31,360 bases of DNA, taken from assembly GCA_039798685.1 (NCBI GenBank), contig JBDKFM010000005.1:1-31360 (forward strand), read 5' to 3'. Both the position numbers and the translations under genes were made by a program. Under the pieces are notes generated by a model. The model had not been told where the DNA came from, ran no database searches, and worked only from the letters and a program-made list of their open reading frames with translations. This DNA is from JACPGQ01 sp039798685 (lineage in GTDB: Bacteria > Patescibacteriota > Microgenomatia > Levybacterales > UBA12049). This document shows, in pieces, positions 17,842-24,978 of the stretch (positions are counted from its first letter, which is position 1; the number at the start of each line of letters is the position of its first letter).

Positions 17842-18961
17842 AAATGAGCTTTTTTTCTGACAGTTCTCCTGCTGCTTTTTCAAAAACATCCGAGGCTTTC
17901 TCTTTCGCAGACCACGCAACCACCTCCCCCATTCCTTTCTCAAACGAGACCCTAGGTTTCCACCCCAATACCTTCCGCGCTCTCGTTGCATCCGCAAAAC
18001 AATGTCTAATATCCCCTTTCCTTCCATCAGCAGAGATAACAGGTGGGATATTTTTCTCCAGTAACTTTGCGAGCAATACTGCAATTTCTTTCACTGTTTT
18101 TGGATGCCCGCTCCCTATATTAAACACCGAATAATCAGCCTCTTTTTTTTCCATTGCCAACAGCAGCGCTGTGACAACATCATGTACAGATATAAAATCT
18201 CTTGTCTGTCCACCATCCTCAAAAATTACCGGTTGCTTATTATTTTTCAATCGACTGATAAATATCGCTGCAACGCCGGTATAGGGATTTGAAAGACTTT
18301 GACGGGGACCATACACATTAAATAAACGGAGCGATACGACCGGAATTTGATACATTTTTCCGATAAAAAAAAGCAACTGCTCCTGTACATGTTTTGTAAT
18401 TGAGTAAATTCCATTATCCTGAAGCTCTGTATCCTCTGGAGTAGGAATTGCTTGAAGTACATCGCCACACTTCGAACAGTACAATTCCCACTTCTTAGTC
18501 TTCATTTGCACATCGCTCCGGGTAGTCATCTTCATCTTTCCGTGCTTCTTACAGAGATACAAACCCTCACCATAGCTTGTCATTGACGCAGTCATGATGA
18601 TTTTTTTAATCTGTGACGATTTTTCATTCACAACGTAGTGCAGCAGATTCGACATACCCCCGATATTTGCATCAACATAATCTTTTACTTGATAATTTGC
18701 CTGTCCTACACCGACCCGTGATGCGAGATGAAACACAACATCAATATTTTTTAGCGCGTTTGAAAAAATTTTATACTTTCGGATATCACCCTTAATAAAC
18801 TCCGCTTTTGCATTCAAATATCTGGGAATCTTCCCTTGGTGCACCTGATCTTCAAGATTGTCGAGAACTACAACAGAATGACCTTTTTCCACAAGCGCAT
18901 CGACTAAAAATGATCCGATAAATCCTGCACCCCCGGTAACAAGTACCCTCTGTTTTTTCAT
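17834..18961 (-). CDS. SDR sugar epimerase with Cys/His insert, dTDP-L-rhamnose 4-epimerase-like
   Basis: 375 residues, extended SDR. GGAGFIG (10-16) binds NAD. TASMTSYGEG (124-133) and Y186-x3-K190 (in NGIYSITKHVQE) complete the active site. Between them lies an insert (about 134-173) with C137, H140, C162 and C165, and the phrase IPTPEDTEL (172-180). This Cys/His insert followed by the PTPED phrase is, as I recall it, typical of the dTDP-L-rhamnose 4-epimerase (WbiB/Tle) group, which makes dTDP-6-deoxy-L-talose. A UDP-glucose or UDP-GlcNAc 4-epimerase is the alternative. No RmlA, RmlB or RmlC is in the window, so the rhamnose source would be elsewhere. The start overlaps the upstream epimerase stop by 4 bases (ATGA), so both probably work in the same or parallel routes. 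Confidence 0.83.
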   Translation of the reverse strand: MKKQRVLVTGGAGFIGSFLVDALVEKGHSVVVLDNLEDQVHQGKIPRYLNAKAEFIKGDIRKYKIFSNALKNIDVVFHLASRVGVGQANYQVKDYVDANIGGMSNLLHYVVNEKSSQIKKIIMTASMTSYGEGLYLCKKHGKMKMTTRSDVQMKTKKWELYCSKCGDVLQAIPTPEDTELQDNGIYSITKHVQEQLLFFIGKMYQIPVVSLRLFNVYGPRQSLSNPYTGVAAIFISRLKNNKQPVIFEDGGQTRDFISVHDVVTALLLAMEKKEADYSVFNIGSGHPKTVKEIAVLLAKLLEKNIPPVISADGRKGDIRHCFADATRARKVLGWKPRVSFEKGMGEVVAWSAKEKASDVFEKAAGELSEKKLIYE

Positions 18962-20010
18962 GAAAGGTGAACTCCTTTACATAAATCCTGAAGAATAGCA
19001 TCACCGTCGAATTTATATTTCCATGTCGGATAATGCGACTGAAATTTTGAGACATCAGAGATATACCACATATGATCACCGCTCCTATTCTCATCGATAT
19101 ACTCAATCACCGCTTTTTTCTTCAAAAGCTTCTCGACCTTTCGAATCGCTTCGAGTATCGAAACATTTGAGTGACGGGATCCTCCAATATTGTAAACCTC
19201 TCCAATCCTGGGTTTTTTATAGACATGATAAAAAGCATTCACTAAATCCTCAGAATGAATATTGTCCCGTACCTGCTTCCCTTTGTAGCCAATAATTGTA
19301 TACTTTTGTCCGGTTGCGATGCATTTGACGAGATATGCAAGAAAACCATGAAGTTTTGCTCCTGAGTGGGCAGGACCAGTCAAACACCCACCACGAAACA
19401 CAACCGTGTGAAGCCCAAAGTATCTTCCGTACTCCTGCACCATCACATCTGCAGCAACCTTTGATGCACCAAAGACACTATGCTTGGACTGATCAATCGA
19501 CATTGATTCGTCGATACCTCCGTAATATTTATGTTTTTTTGAGAGCTCGAACCTCGTATCTTTCTCGATGAGAGGAAGAAAGTTTGGCGTATCACCGTAG
19601 ACTTTATTTGTTGAAGTAAAGATAAATACTGCTCCAGGAGAATACTTCCTGTATGCTTCGAGTAGGATGAGAGTACCTGTGGCATTTATACTAAAATCTG
19701 TGAGTGGCTCTTTCGCTGCCCAATCGTGAGACGGCTGCGCAGCCGTATGCACAATCAGCTCAAATTGATGATCATTAAATATTTTAGTAATTCTTGTTTC
19801 ATCACGTATATCTGAAGAGAGATGATGATAGTTTTTATATTTTCTTTTTAAAATATCCCTATTCCATGATGTGCTTGCATCTTTTCCGAAGAAATAGGAC
19901 CGCATATCATTATCAACCCCATATACCTCGAAACCCTTTTCACAAAAAAACTTTACTGATTCTGACCCTACTAACCCAGCGGATCCGGTAACAAGTACTT
20001 TTTTTACCAT
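18958..20010 (-). CDS. SDR sugar epimerase, CDP-paratose 2-epimerase-like, with Phe in place of the catalytic Tyr
   Basis: 350 residues. TGSAGLVG (8-15) is the NAD site, TSTNKVYGD (132-140) the second SDR motif. GGCLTGPAHSG (207-217) and GYKGKQVRDNIHSEDLV follow, a set that fits RfbE-type CDP-paratose/tyvelose 2-epimerases. The active-site motif reads SVFGASK (178-184): F180 stands where SDR enzymes have Tyr, with K184 kept. The codon is TTT, so a single base separates it from a Tyr codon. Other members of this subfamily may share this Phe; I cannot confirm that. The link to RfbF at 28852-29643 suggests a CDP-sugar route, but RfbG and RfbH are not here. First gene of the 20-kb minus-strand run, divergent from the plus-strand GT4 by 44 bases. 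Confidence 0.8.
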   Translation of the reverse strand: MVKKVLVTGSAGLVGSESVKFFCEKGFEVYGVDNDMRSYFFGKDASTSWNRDILKRKYKNYHHLSSDIRDETRITKIFNDHQFELIVHTAAQPSHDWAAKEPLTDFSINATGTLILLEAYRKYSPGAVFIFTSTNKVYGDTPNFLPLIEKDTRFELSKKHKYYGGIDESMSIDQSKHSVFGASKVAADVMVQEYGRYFGLHTVVFRGGCLTGPAHSGAKLHGFLAYLVKCIATGQKYTIIGYKGKQVRDNIHSEDLVNAFYHVYKKPRIGEVYNIGGSRHSNVSILEAIRKVEKLLKKKAVIEYIDENRSGDHMWYISDVSKFQSHYPTWKYKFDGDAILQDLCKGVHLS

Positions 20011-20044
20011 ATAGTCAATGCAATCGAATAAAAATGATGTAGAA

Positions 20045-20050
20045 TATTAT
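20045..20050 (+). promoter_or_regulatory. Possible -10 box (TATTAT) for the plus-strand GT4
   Basis: TATTAT ends 4 bases before the ATG at 20055. It overlaps, on the opposite strand, the -10 box of the divergent epimerase gene. No -35 is obvious. TAGAAT (20040-20045) is another candidate. Either would give a leader of only a few bases or none. Confidence 0.35.
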
Positions 20051-20054
20051 AACA
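20046..20054 (-). promoter_or_regulatory. Extended -10 promoter (TGTTATAAT) for the divergent epimerase operon
   Basis: The minus strand reads TGTTATAAT, ending 35 bases before the ATG at 20010. It directly abuts the start codon of the plus-strand GT4, so the two divergent promoters share the same bases and may interfere with one another. The nine bases are identical to those before 10158 and 30671. Confidence 0.55.
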
Positions 20055-21266
20055 ATGTTTAAAAGAGTTTGCATCGCAACTTTCTCTGTATACGAAAAAA
20101 ATGAAAGGACAGCAATAAATGGCATGATTGAGCCGCTTCTGTCATTTTTTACACCGAGATCACAGACAATTGATCTTATTGATGGCCCTCACCCGGGTAG
20201 TGCCACAGTACTTACAAAATTTGAAACGCATAATGAGAAAAACTCTATTACCTCACTTTCGTACGTCTCCAAAGTGTTATCGCCATTTCTTTCAATTCAA
20301 AATCAAAACGGAACACAAATTTTATTTAAGCTCAGAGATTTTTTGTCCGTTTTTGAATTCGCTCTCAAAACACGAAAACACTATGACATCTATATTGGAC
20401 TAGAATCTATATACACTCTTGCCGGAATTTTGTTAAAAAAAATAGGATTTACTCACACTGTCGTCTATTATGTTTCTGACTACTCGCCAAAAAGGTATAA
20501 ACAGAAAATATTAAATAATTTTTATCTTTGGCTTGACCGTTTCTGCTGCTACAATGCTGACTATATCTGGGACGTGTCTCCTGCAATGATGCCTGCAAGA
20601 GTAAAAGCTGGTCTGATCAAAAAAAGAGCAAAACCTTCTCTCGTCGTCCCGAATGGACTTTTTCCAAATCAAATATCAATTATTCCTCAACATAAATTAG
20701 AAAAAAATAGCCTCGTGTTTGCAGGTACTTTCGGAGAAGAAAATGGGACCCTTCTTGCTATTGAAGCGATGGTTATCGTTCAAAAGAATATACCCGGTGC
20801 GAAACTTCATTTTTATGGAGGAAGTAAGATCCTCGAAATACAGTTACAAAAAAAAGTAGCTCTGTTAGGCTTAGAAAATTCGATAATCTTTCATGGATTT
20901 ATTCCCGATGCGGCAACTCTCTCTGAGACGATTAAAAAATACATGATAGGTCTCGCACCTTACATTGGCATACCCGGATCCCCGAGATGGTATGCTGACG
21001 CAACAAAAATAAGACTCTATATGGGAGCTGGCCTACCCACAATTACAACTCAAGTTCCTCCTCTTGGAAAAGAAGTTGAGAAAAAGAATGCATCAATTGT
21101 TGTCAAAGATGCGAAAGAAAATGTAGCTGAGGCAATAATACAACTTCTCAAAAACAAGGAGCTTTATTCATCAATGAGAGCATCCGCAATAAAATTTGCA
21201 AAGGAAAACACATGGGAAAACTCTTATGCCTCAGCGCTAAAAAAAATGAAGATCAATGATAAATAA
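20055..21266 (+). CDS. GT4 family glycosyltransferase, only plus-strand gene
   Basis: 403 residues, GT-B fold. The first domain has YDIYIGLES (about 112-120) and VYYVSDYSPKRYK (about 137-149). VVPNGLFP is the junction. The donor domain begins SLVFAGTFGEENG and carries ADATKIRLYMGAGLP in place of the usual EGFG motif. The GT4 at 25777-26988 shares the same special features (IYYSIDYYPVRFK; ADPGKIKDYMLAGLP) and the same length of 403 residues, so they are paralogs on opposite strands around the FucNAc module. The gene starts 44 bases from the divergent epimerase and its stop overlaps the end of the neighbouring minus-strand gene by 14 bases. Donor and acceptor unknown. Confidence 0.9.
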   Translation: MFKRVCIATFSVYEKNERTAINGMIEPLLSFFTPRSQTIDLIDGPHPGSATVLTKFETHNEKNSITSLSYVSKVLSPFLSIQNQNGTQILFKLRDFLSVFEFALKTRKHYDIYIGLESIYTLAGILLKKIGFTHTVVYYVSDYSPKRYKQKILNNFYLWLDRFCCYNADYIWDVSPAMMPARVKAGLIKKRAKPSLVVPNGLFPNQISIIPQHKLEKNSLVFAGTFGEENGTLLAIEAMVIVQKNIPGAKLHFYGGSKILEIQLQKKVALLGLENSIIFHGFIPDAATLSETIKKYMIGLAPYIGIPGSPRWYADATKIRLYMGAGLPTITTQVPPLGKEVEKKNASIVVKDAKENVAEAIIQLLKNKELYSSMRASAIKFAKENTWENSYASALKKMKINDK

Positions 21267-22389
21267 AATGTTTATAAACTCTACTCTTCAATACGCCTGA
21301 AAGACTGCGGTGTGCGAATGTATCAATAATAGATACTGAAAAAAGTATACGAGCAGCAATCCTCATTATCCTTCTTAAGAACATGTCCTTGGGAAGTATC
21401 CCCTCACTTCTTTTGTAACGGAGAGGTAGATTTCCGTGTCGCCATGTTTTTGCGGTTACCGAAGAAAATGGGTTAAAACGAATGAGATATCCCATATCCC
21501 GTGCCCTAAAACTAAAATCAACATCCTCTTCACCCCAATATTTCGTTTCATCCCATAGCACCTTCTCCCATATTGACTTCTTTATAATCGTCAATTGTCC
21601 ACTGAGATAAAGAGCAAAATCCCAATCCGTGTACTCCAGCCTGGAAATTTTGTAACGTTCATGTATCTTCCCTCCATGCGTTAACCAATCACCCGCACGA
21701 ATTCCGGTCTCAAAATCCCTCTGCACACACCCGAGCAACTCGAATGCGTTTCCGAATTTCCTCATCCCCTTAAACCAATCTTTCTCAAAAACAAGGCGAT
21801 CATGGAGAATGCAGAGGTTTTCATATCTTGCCACATTACAGATCAAATTCTTTTTTTTCGTAATCCATCCCCTTTCTGCGCGCTCGTTAAATGCGATGTA
21901 TCGGAAATTCTTTTCATTCCTCTCCTTATACTTTCCGCAGACAATTATCTCGTATTCCGGAATATTCAGTGCTCTGATCGATGCAATAATCTCATCCATC
22001 CAATCATCTCTCTCTCCATTGGTGATAATACCAAATGTCCATTTATCAATACTGTCTCCAGGAATAAATTGTGAGCGAAGCTTTCTCACTACGAGTATCC
22101 CTCTTCGCGATGATTGTTCATGACGCTCGATTGTATAATTTCCCCTAAAAAGCCACCACAACAACTTCTCAAGCTTGTCACTGTTCTCTTCTCTGAATTG
22201 ATAAAAAATTGTCAATGTTCCACCCGGCTTTGACAGAAAAAACCATTCCTTTAAAAAAACTTCTGCATATTCAAAGTGAAAGCCCTTCCTGACAACAACC
22301 TCATCATAGTATTCGATTCGATGTGTACTCGTCGGCTTATAGAGATTGGTAAGATCACGTTTTTTTAACTCTATTACTAGTCGCTTCAT
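21253..22389 (-). CDS. GT2-like glycosyltransferase with a methyltransferase-like N-terminal segment
   Basis: 378 residues in two parts. Residues 1-105 look like the C-terminal half of a SAM methyltransferase: YAEVFLKEWFFLSKPGGTLTI (41-61) matches the common LKPGG-L-I element, with alternating beta strands to ILVVRK. The glycine-rich SAM-binding motif I is absent, so methyl transfer is unlikely. Residues 115-378 form a GT-A-like domain: WTFGIITNGERDDWMDEII (117-135), EYEIIVCG (145-152), LHDRLVF (195-201) in the DxD position, YLSGQLTIIKK (261-271) and YWGEEDVDFSFRARD (284-298) with the acceptor-site acidic residues. It overlaps FnlC by 4 bases, so it is the best candidate for using UDP-L-FucNAc. 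The tail overlaps the convergent plus-strand gene. Confidence 0.8.
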   Translation of the reverse strand: MKRLVIELKKRDLTNLYKPTSTHRIEYYDEVVVRKGFHFEYAEVFLKEWFFLSKPGGTLTIFYQFREENSDKLEKLLWWLFRGNYTIERHEQSSRRGILVVRKLRSQFIPGDSIDKWTFGIITNGERDDWMDEIIASIRALNIPEYEIIVCGKYKERNEKNFRYIAFNERAERGWITKKKNLICNVARYENLCILHDRLVFEKDWFKGMRKFGNAFELLGCVQRDFETGIRAGDWLTHGGKIHERYKISRLEYTDWDFALYLSGQLTIIKKSIWEKVLWDETKYWGEEDVDFSFRARDMGYLIRFNPFSSVTAKTWRHGNLPLRYKRSEGILPKDMFLRRIMRIAARILFSVSIIDTFAHRSLSGVLKSRVYKHFIYH

Positions 22390-23513
22390 ATTCTTTGCGC
22401 CCTACGGATTGAAGTCAAACCATGCACAAGTTTCAATACCTTCAGGGAAACATGTAGATCTCTATAATCAACCGGGAGAATATCAGCTTCTTTGTGCATC
22501 GGATCTCGTGCAATCTCAACCGCAGTAATAATCGCATCCTTATCAAATCCGGAAAGAGTCAACACTCCCTTATCGTATGCCTCCGGCCTCTCACTACTTA
22601 CCCGTACCTGAACCGCCGGAAAACGAAGAATAGCGGATTCTTCAGGAACCGAACCGCTGTCTGAAAGTACACAGTATGCATTTTTTTGCAATTTGTTATA
22701 CGCAAAAAATCCCAATGGATTTACAAACCGAACAGATTTTGATGATGCAATCGAAAGCAACTCCAATCTTTTTTTCGTCCTAGGGTGCAGAGAAACGATA
22801 ATTTGCATCGAGAAAAAATCAGCAACTTTTTCAAGTGACTTCCAAAGTTTCCTTAGATTATCGTCGTTATCAATATTCTCTTCTCTGTGTATGCTTGCAA
22901 GTAAGTATTTTTCCGGTTTTACCTGCAACTCCTGTAGTATCAGAGACGACTCAATCTCAGATGAATAATGAGTAAATACCTCAGGAAGCGGTGATCCTGA
23001 AACGTAAATTCCTTCTGGAGCTACTCCTTCAGCAAGCAAATACCTCCGACTGTGCTCTGTGTAACAGATATTATAGTCACTAATATGATCAACTATTTTC
23101 CTATTCACTTCTTCGGGAACATTTCTATCGAAACTCCTGTTTCCCGCCTCCATATGAAACAGTGGAATCTTCAATCTCCTTGCAACTATCGCACTTAAAC
23201 TACTATTTGTATCACCGAGAATAAATACAGCATCCGGTTTCTCTCTTATAAAAACCTTTTCAGTTTGAAACAATATATTTCCTATCTGTTCGCTCAACGT
23301 TTTCGCCTTGACATCAAGAAGGTATTCCGGTTTTCGAAGCGCAAGTTCTTTAAAGAAAATAGTACTTAAATGTTTATCGTAGTTTTGATTTGTGTAGACA
23401 ATCGTATGTGCAAAATAACGGTCAAACAAAGGTAATATCCGGGACAACCGTATAATCTCAGGCCGCGTACCCAACACTGTCACAATCTTATTTTTTTGAG
23501 ATCTCTTATTCAT
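22386..23513 (-). CDS. fnlC: UDP-N-acetylglucosamine 2-epimerase family, FnlC/CapG-like (last step to UDP-L-FucNAc)
   Basis: 375 residues, GT-B-like fold of the WecB family. VLGTRPEIIRLSRIL (13-27), HMEAGNRSFDRNVPEE, SIHREENID and VLSDSGSVPEES are all present. The HMEAGNR-FD--VPEE phrase and the whole pattern are closer to CapG/FnlC of the Staphylococcus and Pseudomonas/E. coli FucNAc routes than to WecB. In that route the enzyme inverts C2 of UDP-N-acetyl-L-pneumosamine to give UDP-N-acetyl-L-fucosamine. The neighbours are the other steps of the same route, which supports the assignment. Start and stop both share 4-base ATGA overlaps with the neighbouring genes. Confidence 0.9.
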   Translation of the reverse strand: MNKRSQKNKIVTVLGTRPEIIRLSRILPLFDRYFAHTIVYTNQNYDKHLSTIFFKELALRKPEYLLDVKAKTLSEQIGNILFQTEKVFIREKPDAVFILGDTNSSLSAIVARRLKIPLFHMEAGNRSFDRNVPEEVNRKIVDHISDYNICYTEHSRRYLLAEGVAPEGIYVSGSPLPEVFTHYSSEIESSLILQELQVKPEKYLLASIHREENIDNDDNLRKLWKSLEKVADFFSMQIIVSLHPRTKKRLELLSIASSKSVRFVNPLGFFAYNKLQKNAYCVLSDSGSVPEESAILRFPAVQVRVSSERPEAYDKGVLTLSGFDKDAIITAVEIARDPMHKEADILPVDYRDLHVSLKVLKLVHGLTSIRRAQRI

Positions 23514-24556
23514 TGCTTCAAACGCTGTAGTTCTGTTCGAATTTCAGGAAGGCTTTTCAAAAGAAGCATAGTTTGCTTTAGAGAAAGACGCCGTGTATTC
23601 TCAGAGGTATATTCTTGATTATGTCTGTGAATTTTGTTCCCCAATGAATAATATTTCTCATAACTGAATGTTTTTGTCTCCTGTGGCACATGATAGTATT
23701 CACCTTCATCAATCACCCGCATCCATTCCTCCTTGGATATTAGCGTTTCATGATATTTCTCACCAGCTCTTTTTCCGATAATTTGATAGTCTCTTTTTTG
23801 ACCGAATATCTCAGCTGTCGCCTTTGCAAGTGTGTCAATGTCGGCAGCTGGTGCCTTCTTCACATATATACTTCCACTTTTCCCTTTAGACAATGCGTAC
23901 AAGACAAGTCCAACAGCATCGGAAAGTGGGAGTAAGAAACGGGTCATCTCTGGCTCGGTCACCGTCAAAACCTTCCCTTGTTTTATTTTTCTGACAAACT
24001 CAGGAACAATTGAACCCCTAGAATACAACACATTTCCATATCTCACAGCACAGATAATAGTACTGCTCTTCTTCTTTTCTGCCTGCAACGCATATGCTCC
24101 CATTATCTTTTCCATTAAAGCTTTTGTCATACCCATCGCGTTTATAGGATATACTGCCTTATCTGTACTCAGTAAAACAACACGCTTCACATTATGAAGA
24201 ATCGCTGATGAAAGAAGATTATTTGTACCAATCACATTTGTTTTTACCGCTTCCATAGGAAAAAACTCACATGAAGGAACCTGTTTTAATGCAGCAGCGT
24301 GAAATACATAATCCACTCCCCTCACGACAGTATCCACTGATTCCTTATCTCTAATATCCCCAATGACGAATTGAAGTTTTGATGAAGGATAGCTCTGCCG
24401 TAAATCATGCTGCTTTAATTCATCCCTACTAAAGATAATAATTTTTTTAGGAGAAAGCTTTAATAAAAAAGCCAGCATTGTTGACCCAAACGAACCCGTT
24501 CCTCCAGTAATAAGAATTACTTTATTTTTAAAACTGATTGTCCTGCCAGTCTGCAT
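23510..24556 (-). CDS. fnlA: UDP-GlcNAc 5-inverting 4,6-dehydratase, FnlA/CapE-like
   Basis: 348 residues, extended SDR. It starts the FucNAc route by turning UDP-GlcNAc into a 4-keto-6-deoxy-L-sugar. TGGTGSFG (17-24) binds NADP. AALKQVPSCEFFPMEAVKTN (88-107), STDKAVYPINAMGMTK (130-145) and YGNVLYSRGS follow. M141 with K145 replaces the usual Tyr-x3-Lys, which is normal for CapE/FnlA/FlaA1-type dehydratases. The C-terminal part YTSENTRRLS matches the CapE latch region. This combination is much closer to CapE/FnlA than to the PglF/WbpM type. An extended -10 box lies upstream, the gap to the cupin gene is 35 bases, and the stop overlaps the FnlC start. Confidence 0.92.
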   Translation of the reverse strand: MQTGRTISFKNKVILITGGTGSFGSTMLAFLLKLSPKKIIIFSRDELKQHDLRQSYPSSKLQFVIGDIRDKESVDTVVRGVDYVFHAAALKQVPSCEFFPMEAVKTNVIGTNNLLSSAILHNVKRVVLLSTDKAVYPINAMGMTKALMEKIMGAYALQAEKKKSSTIICAVRYGNVLYSRGSIVPEFVRKIKQGKVLTVTEPEMTRFLLPLSDAVGLVLYALSKGKSGSIYVKKAPAADIDTLAKATAEIFGQKRDYQIIGKRAGEKYHETLISKEEWMRVIDEGEYYHVPQETKTFSYEKYYSLGNKIHRHNQEYTSENTRRLSLKQTMLLLKSLPEIRTELQRLKQ

Positions 24557-24573
24557 AGATTTTAACGCAGCAT

Positions 24574-24582
24574 ATTATACCA
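24574..24582 (-). promoter_or_regulatory. Extended -10 promoter (TGGTATAAT) before fnlA
   Basis: The minus strand reads TGGTATAAT, a perfect -10 with TGn. It ends 17 bases before the ATG of fnlA at 24556. No clear -35. It could start a second message for fnlA, fnlC and the linked glycosyltransferase, separate from the upstream reductase and cupin genes. The 35-base gap shows no terminator hairpin, so read-through is also likely. Confidence 0.55.
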
Positions 24583-24591
24583 TGCAGAAAA

Positions 24592-24978
24592 TCAGTCATA
24601 GAACGTATCGGGATCGTTCGGATCAAAAGGAAGATCTGTATATGCGAGAAGATACACATCCTCCTTTCCTACATTTGTAATTGTATGTCTACAATATGGA
24701 TACAGCTTGACGAGCACACGCTTTGTCTCACTCATTGATATCTTCCTTTCTTCACCAGTCAGTATGTCAACCACCTTAAGATCAGCACTTCCCTTGATTA
24801 CACAAAACCATTCATGCTTCTTCTTATGATAATGGCCCCCTCTAGATTGTCCGGCATGAGCGACACTCAGAAGCAGATGACCAAACGGAGCTTTTCCAAG
24901 TTCTTTATTCCTGAGAATTTCAAACAAAAAACCCCGCTCGTCTGAAATGACCGGTAATGTACGAACATCAATTTTCAT
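24592..24978 (-). CDS. Cupin domain protein, equivalent to the C-terminal half of CapF/FnlB
   Basis: 128 residues, one cupin fold. RGFLFEILRNKELG (15-28) opens the domain. H49, H51, E56 and H98 are placed as a full cupin metal site (GGHYHKKKHEWF and YCRHTI). FDPNDPDTFYD (118-128) is the end. The order RG-L-EI, HYH/HWH, E-F-V, H-I-N-G, FDP--PDT matches the cupin half of S. aureus CapF, which is known to do the zinc-dependent C3 epimerisation in UDP-L-FucNAc synthesis. Here it is a separate protein. Its gene overlaps the reductase by 11 bases. A WxcM/FdtA-type ketoisomerase is the main alternative, but the FDPxxPDT end and the neighbours favour CapF. Confidence 0.85.
   Translation of the reverse strand: MKIDVRTLPVISDERGFLFEILRNKELGKAPFGHLLLSVAHAGQSRGGHYHKKKHEWFCVIKGSADLKVVDILTGEERKISMSETKRVLVKLYPYCRHTITNVGKEDVYLLAYTDLPFDPNDPDTFYD

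Noticed and set aside
17842..18084. N-terminal extension of 81 residues on the very large GT-C protein
   Set aside because: It lies wholly inside the epimerase gene in another frame, is basic and low in family likeness, and the ATG at 17841 gives a normal 8-base overlap and starts just before the first membrane span.
21270..21279. Perfect palindrome GTTTATAAAC near the convergent gene ends
   Set aside because: Only 10 bases, within the coding end of the minus-strand GT, with no T-run or loop; likely chance in AT-rich DNA and not a terminator.
24592..24978. Cupin gene as dTDP-4-dehydrorhamnose 3,5-epimerase (RmlC)
   Set aside because: Too short for RmlC and lacks its motifs; the HxH-E-H site and FDPxxPDT end fit the CapF cupin instead.
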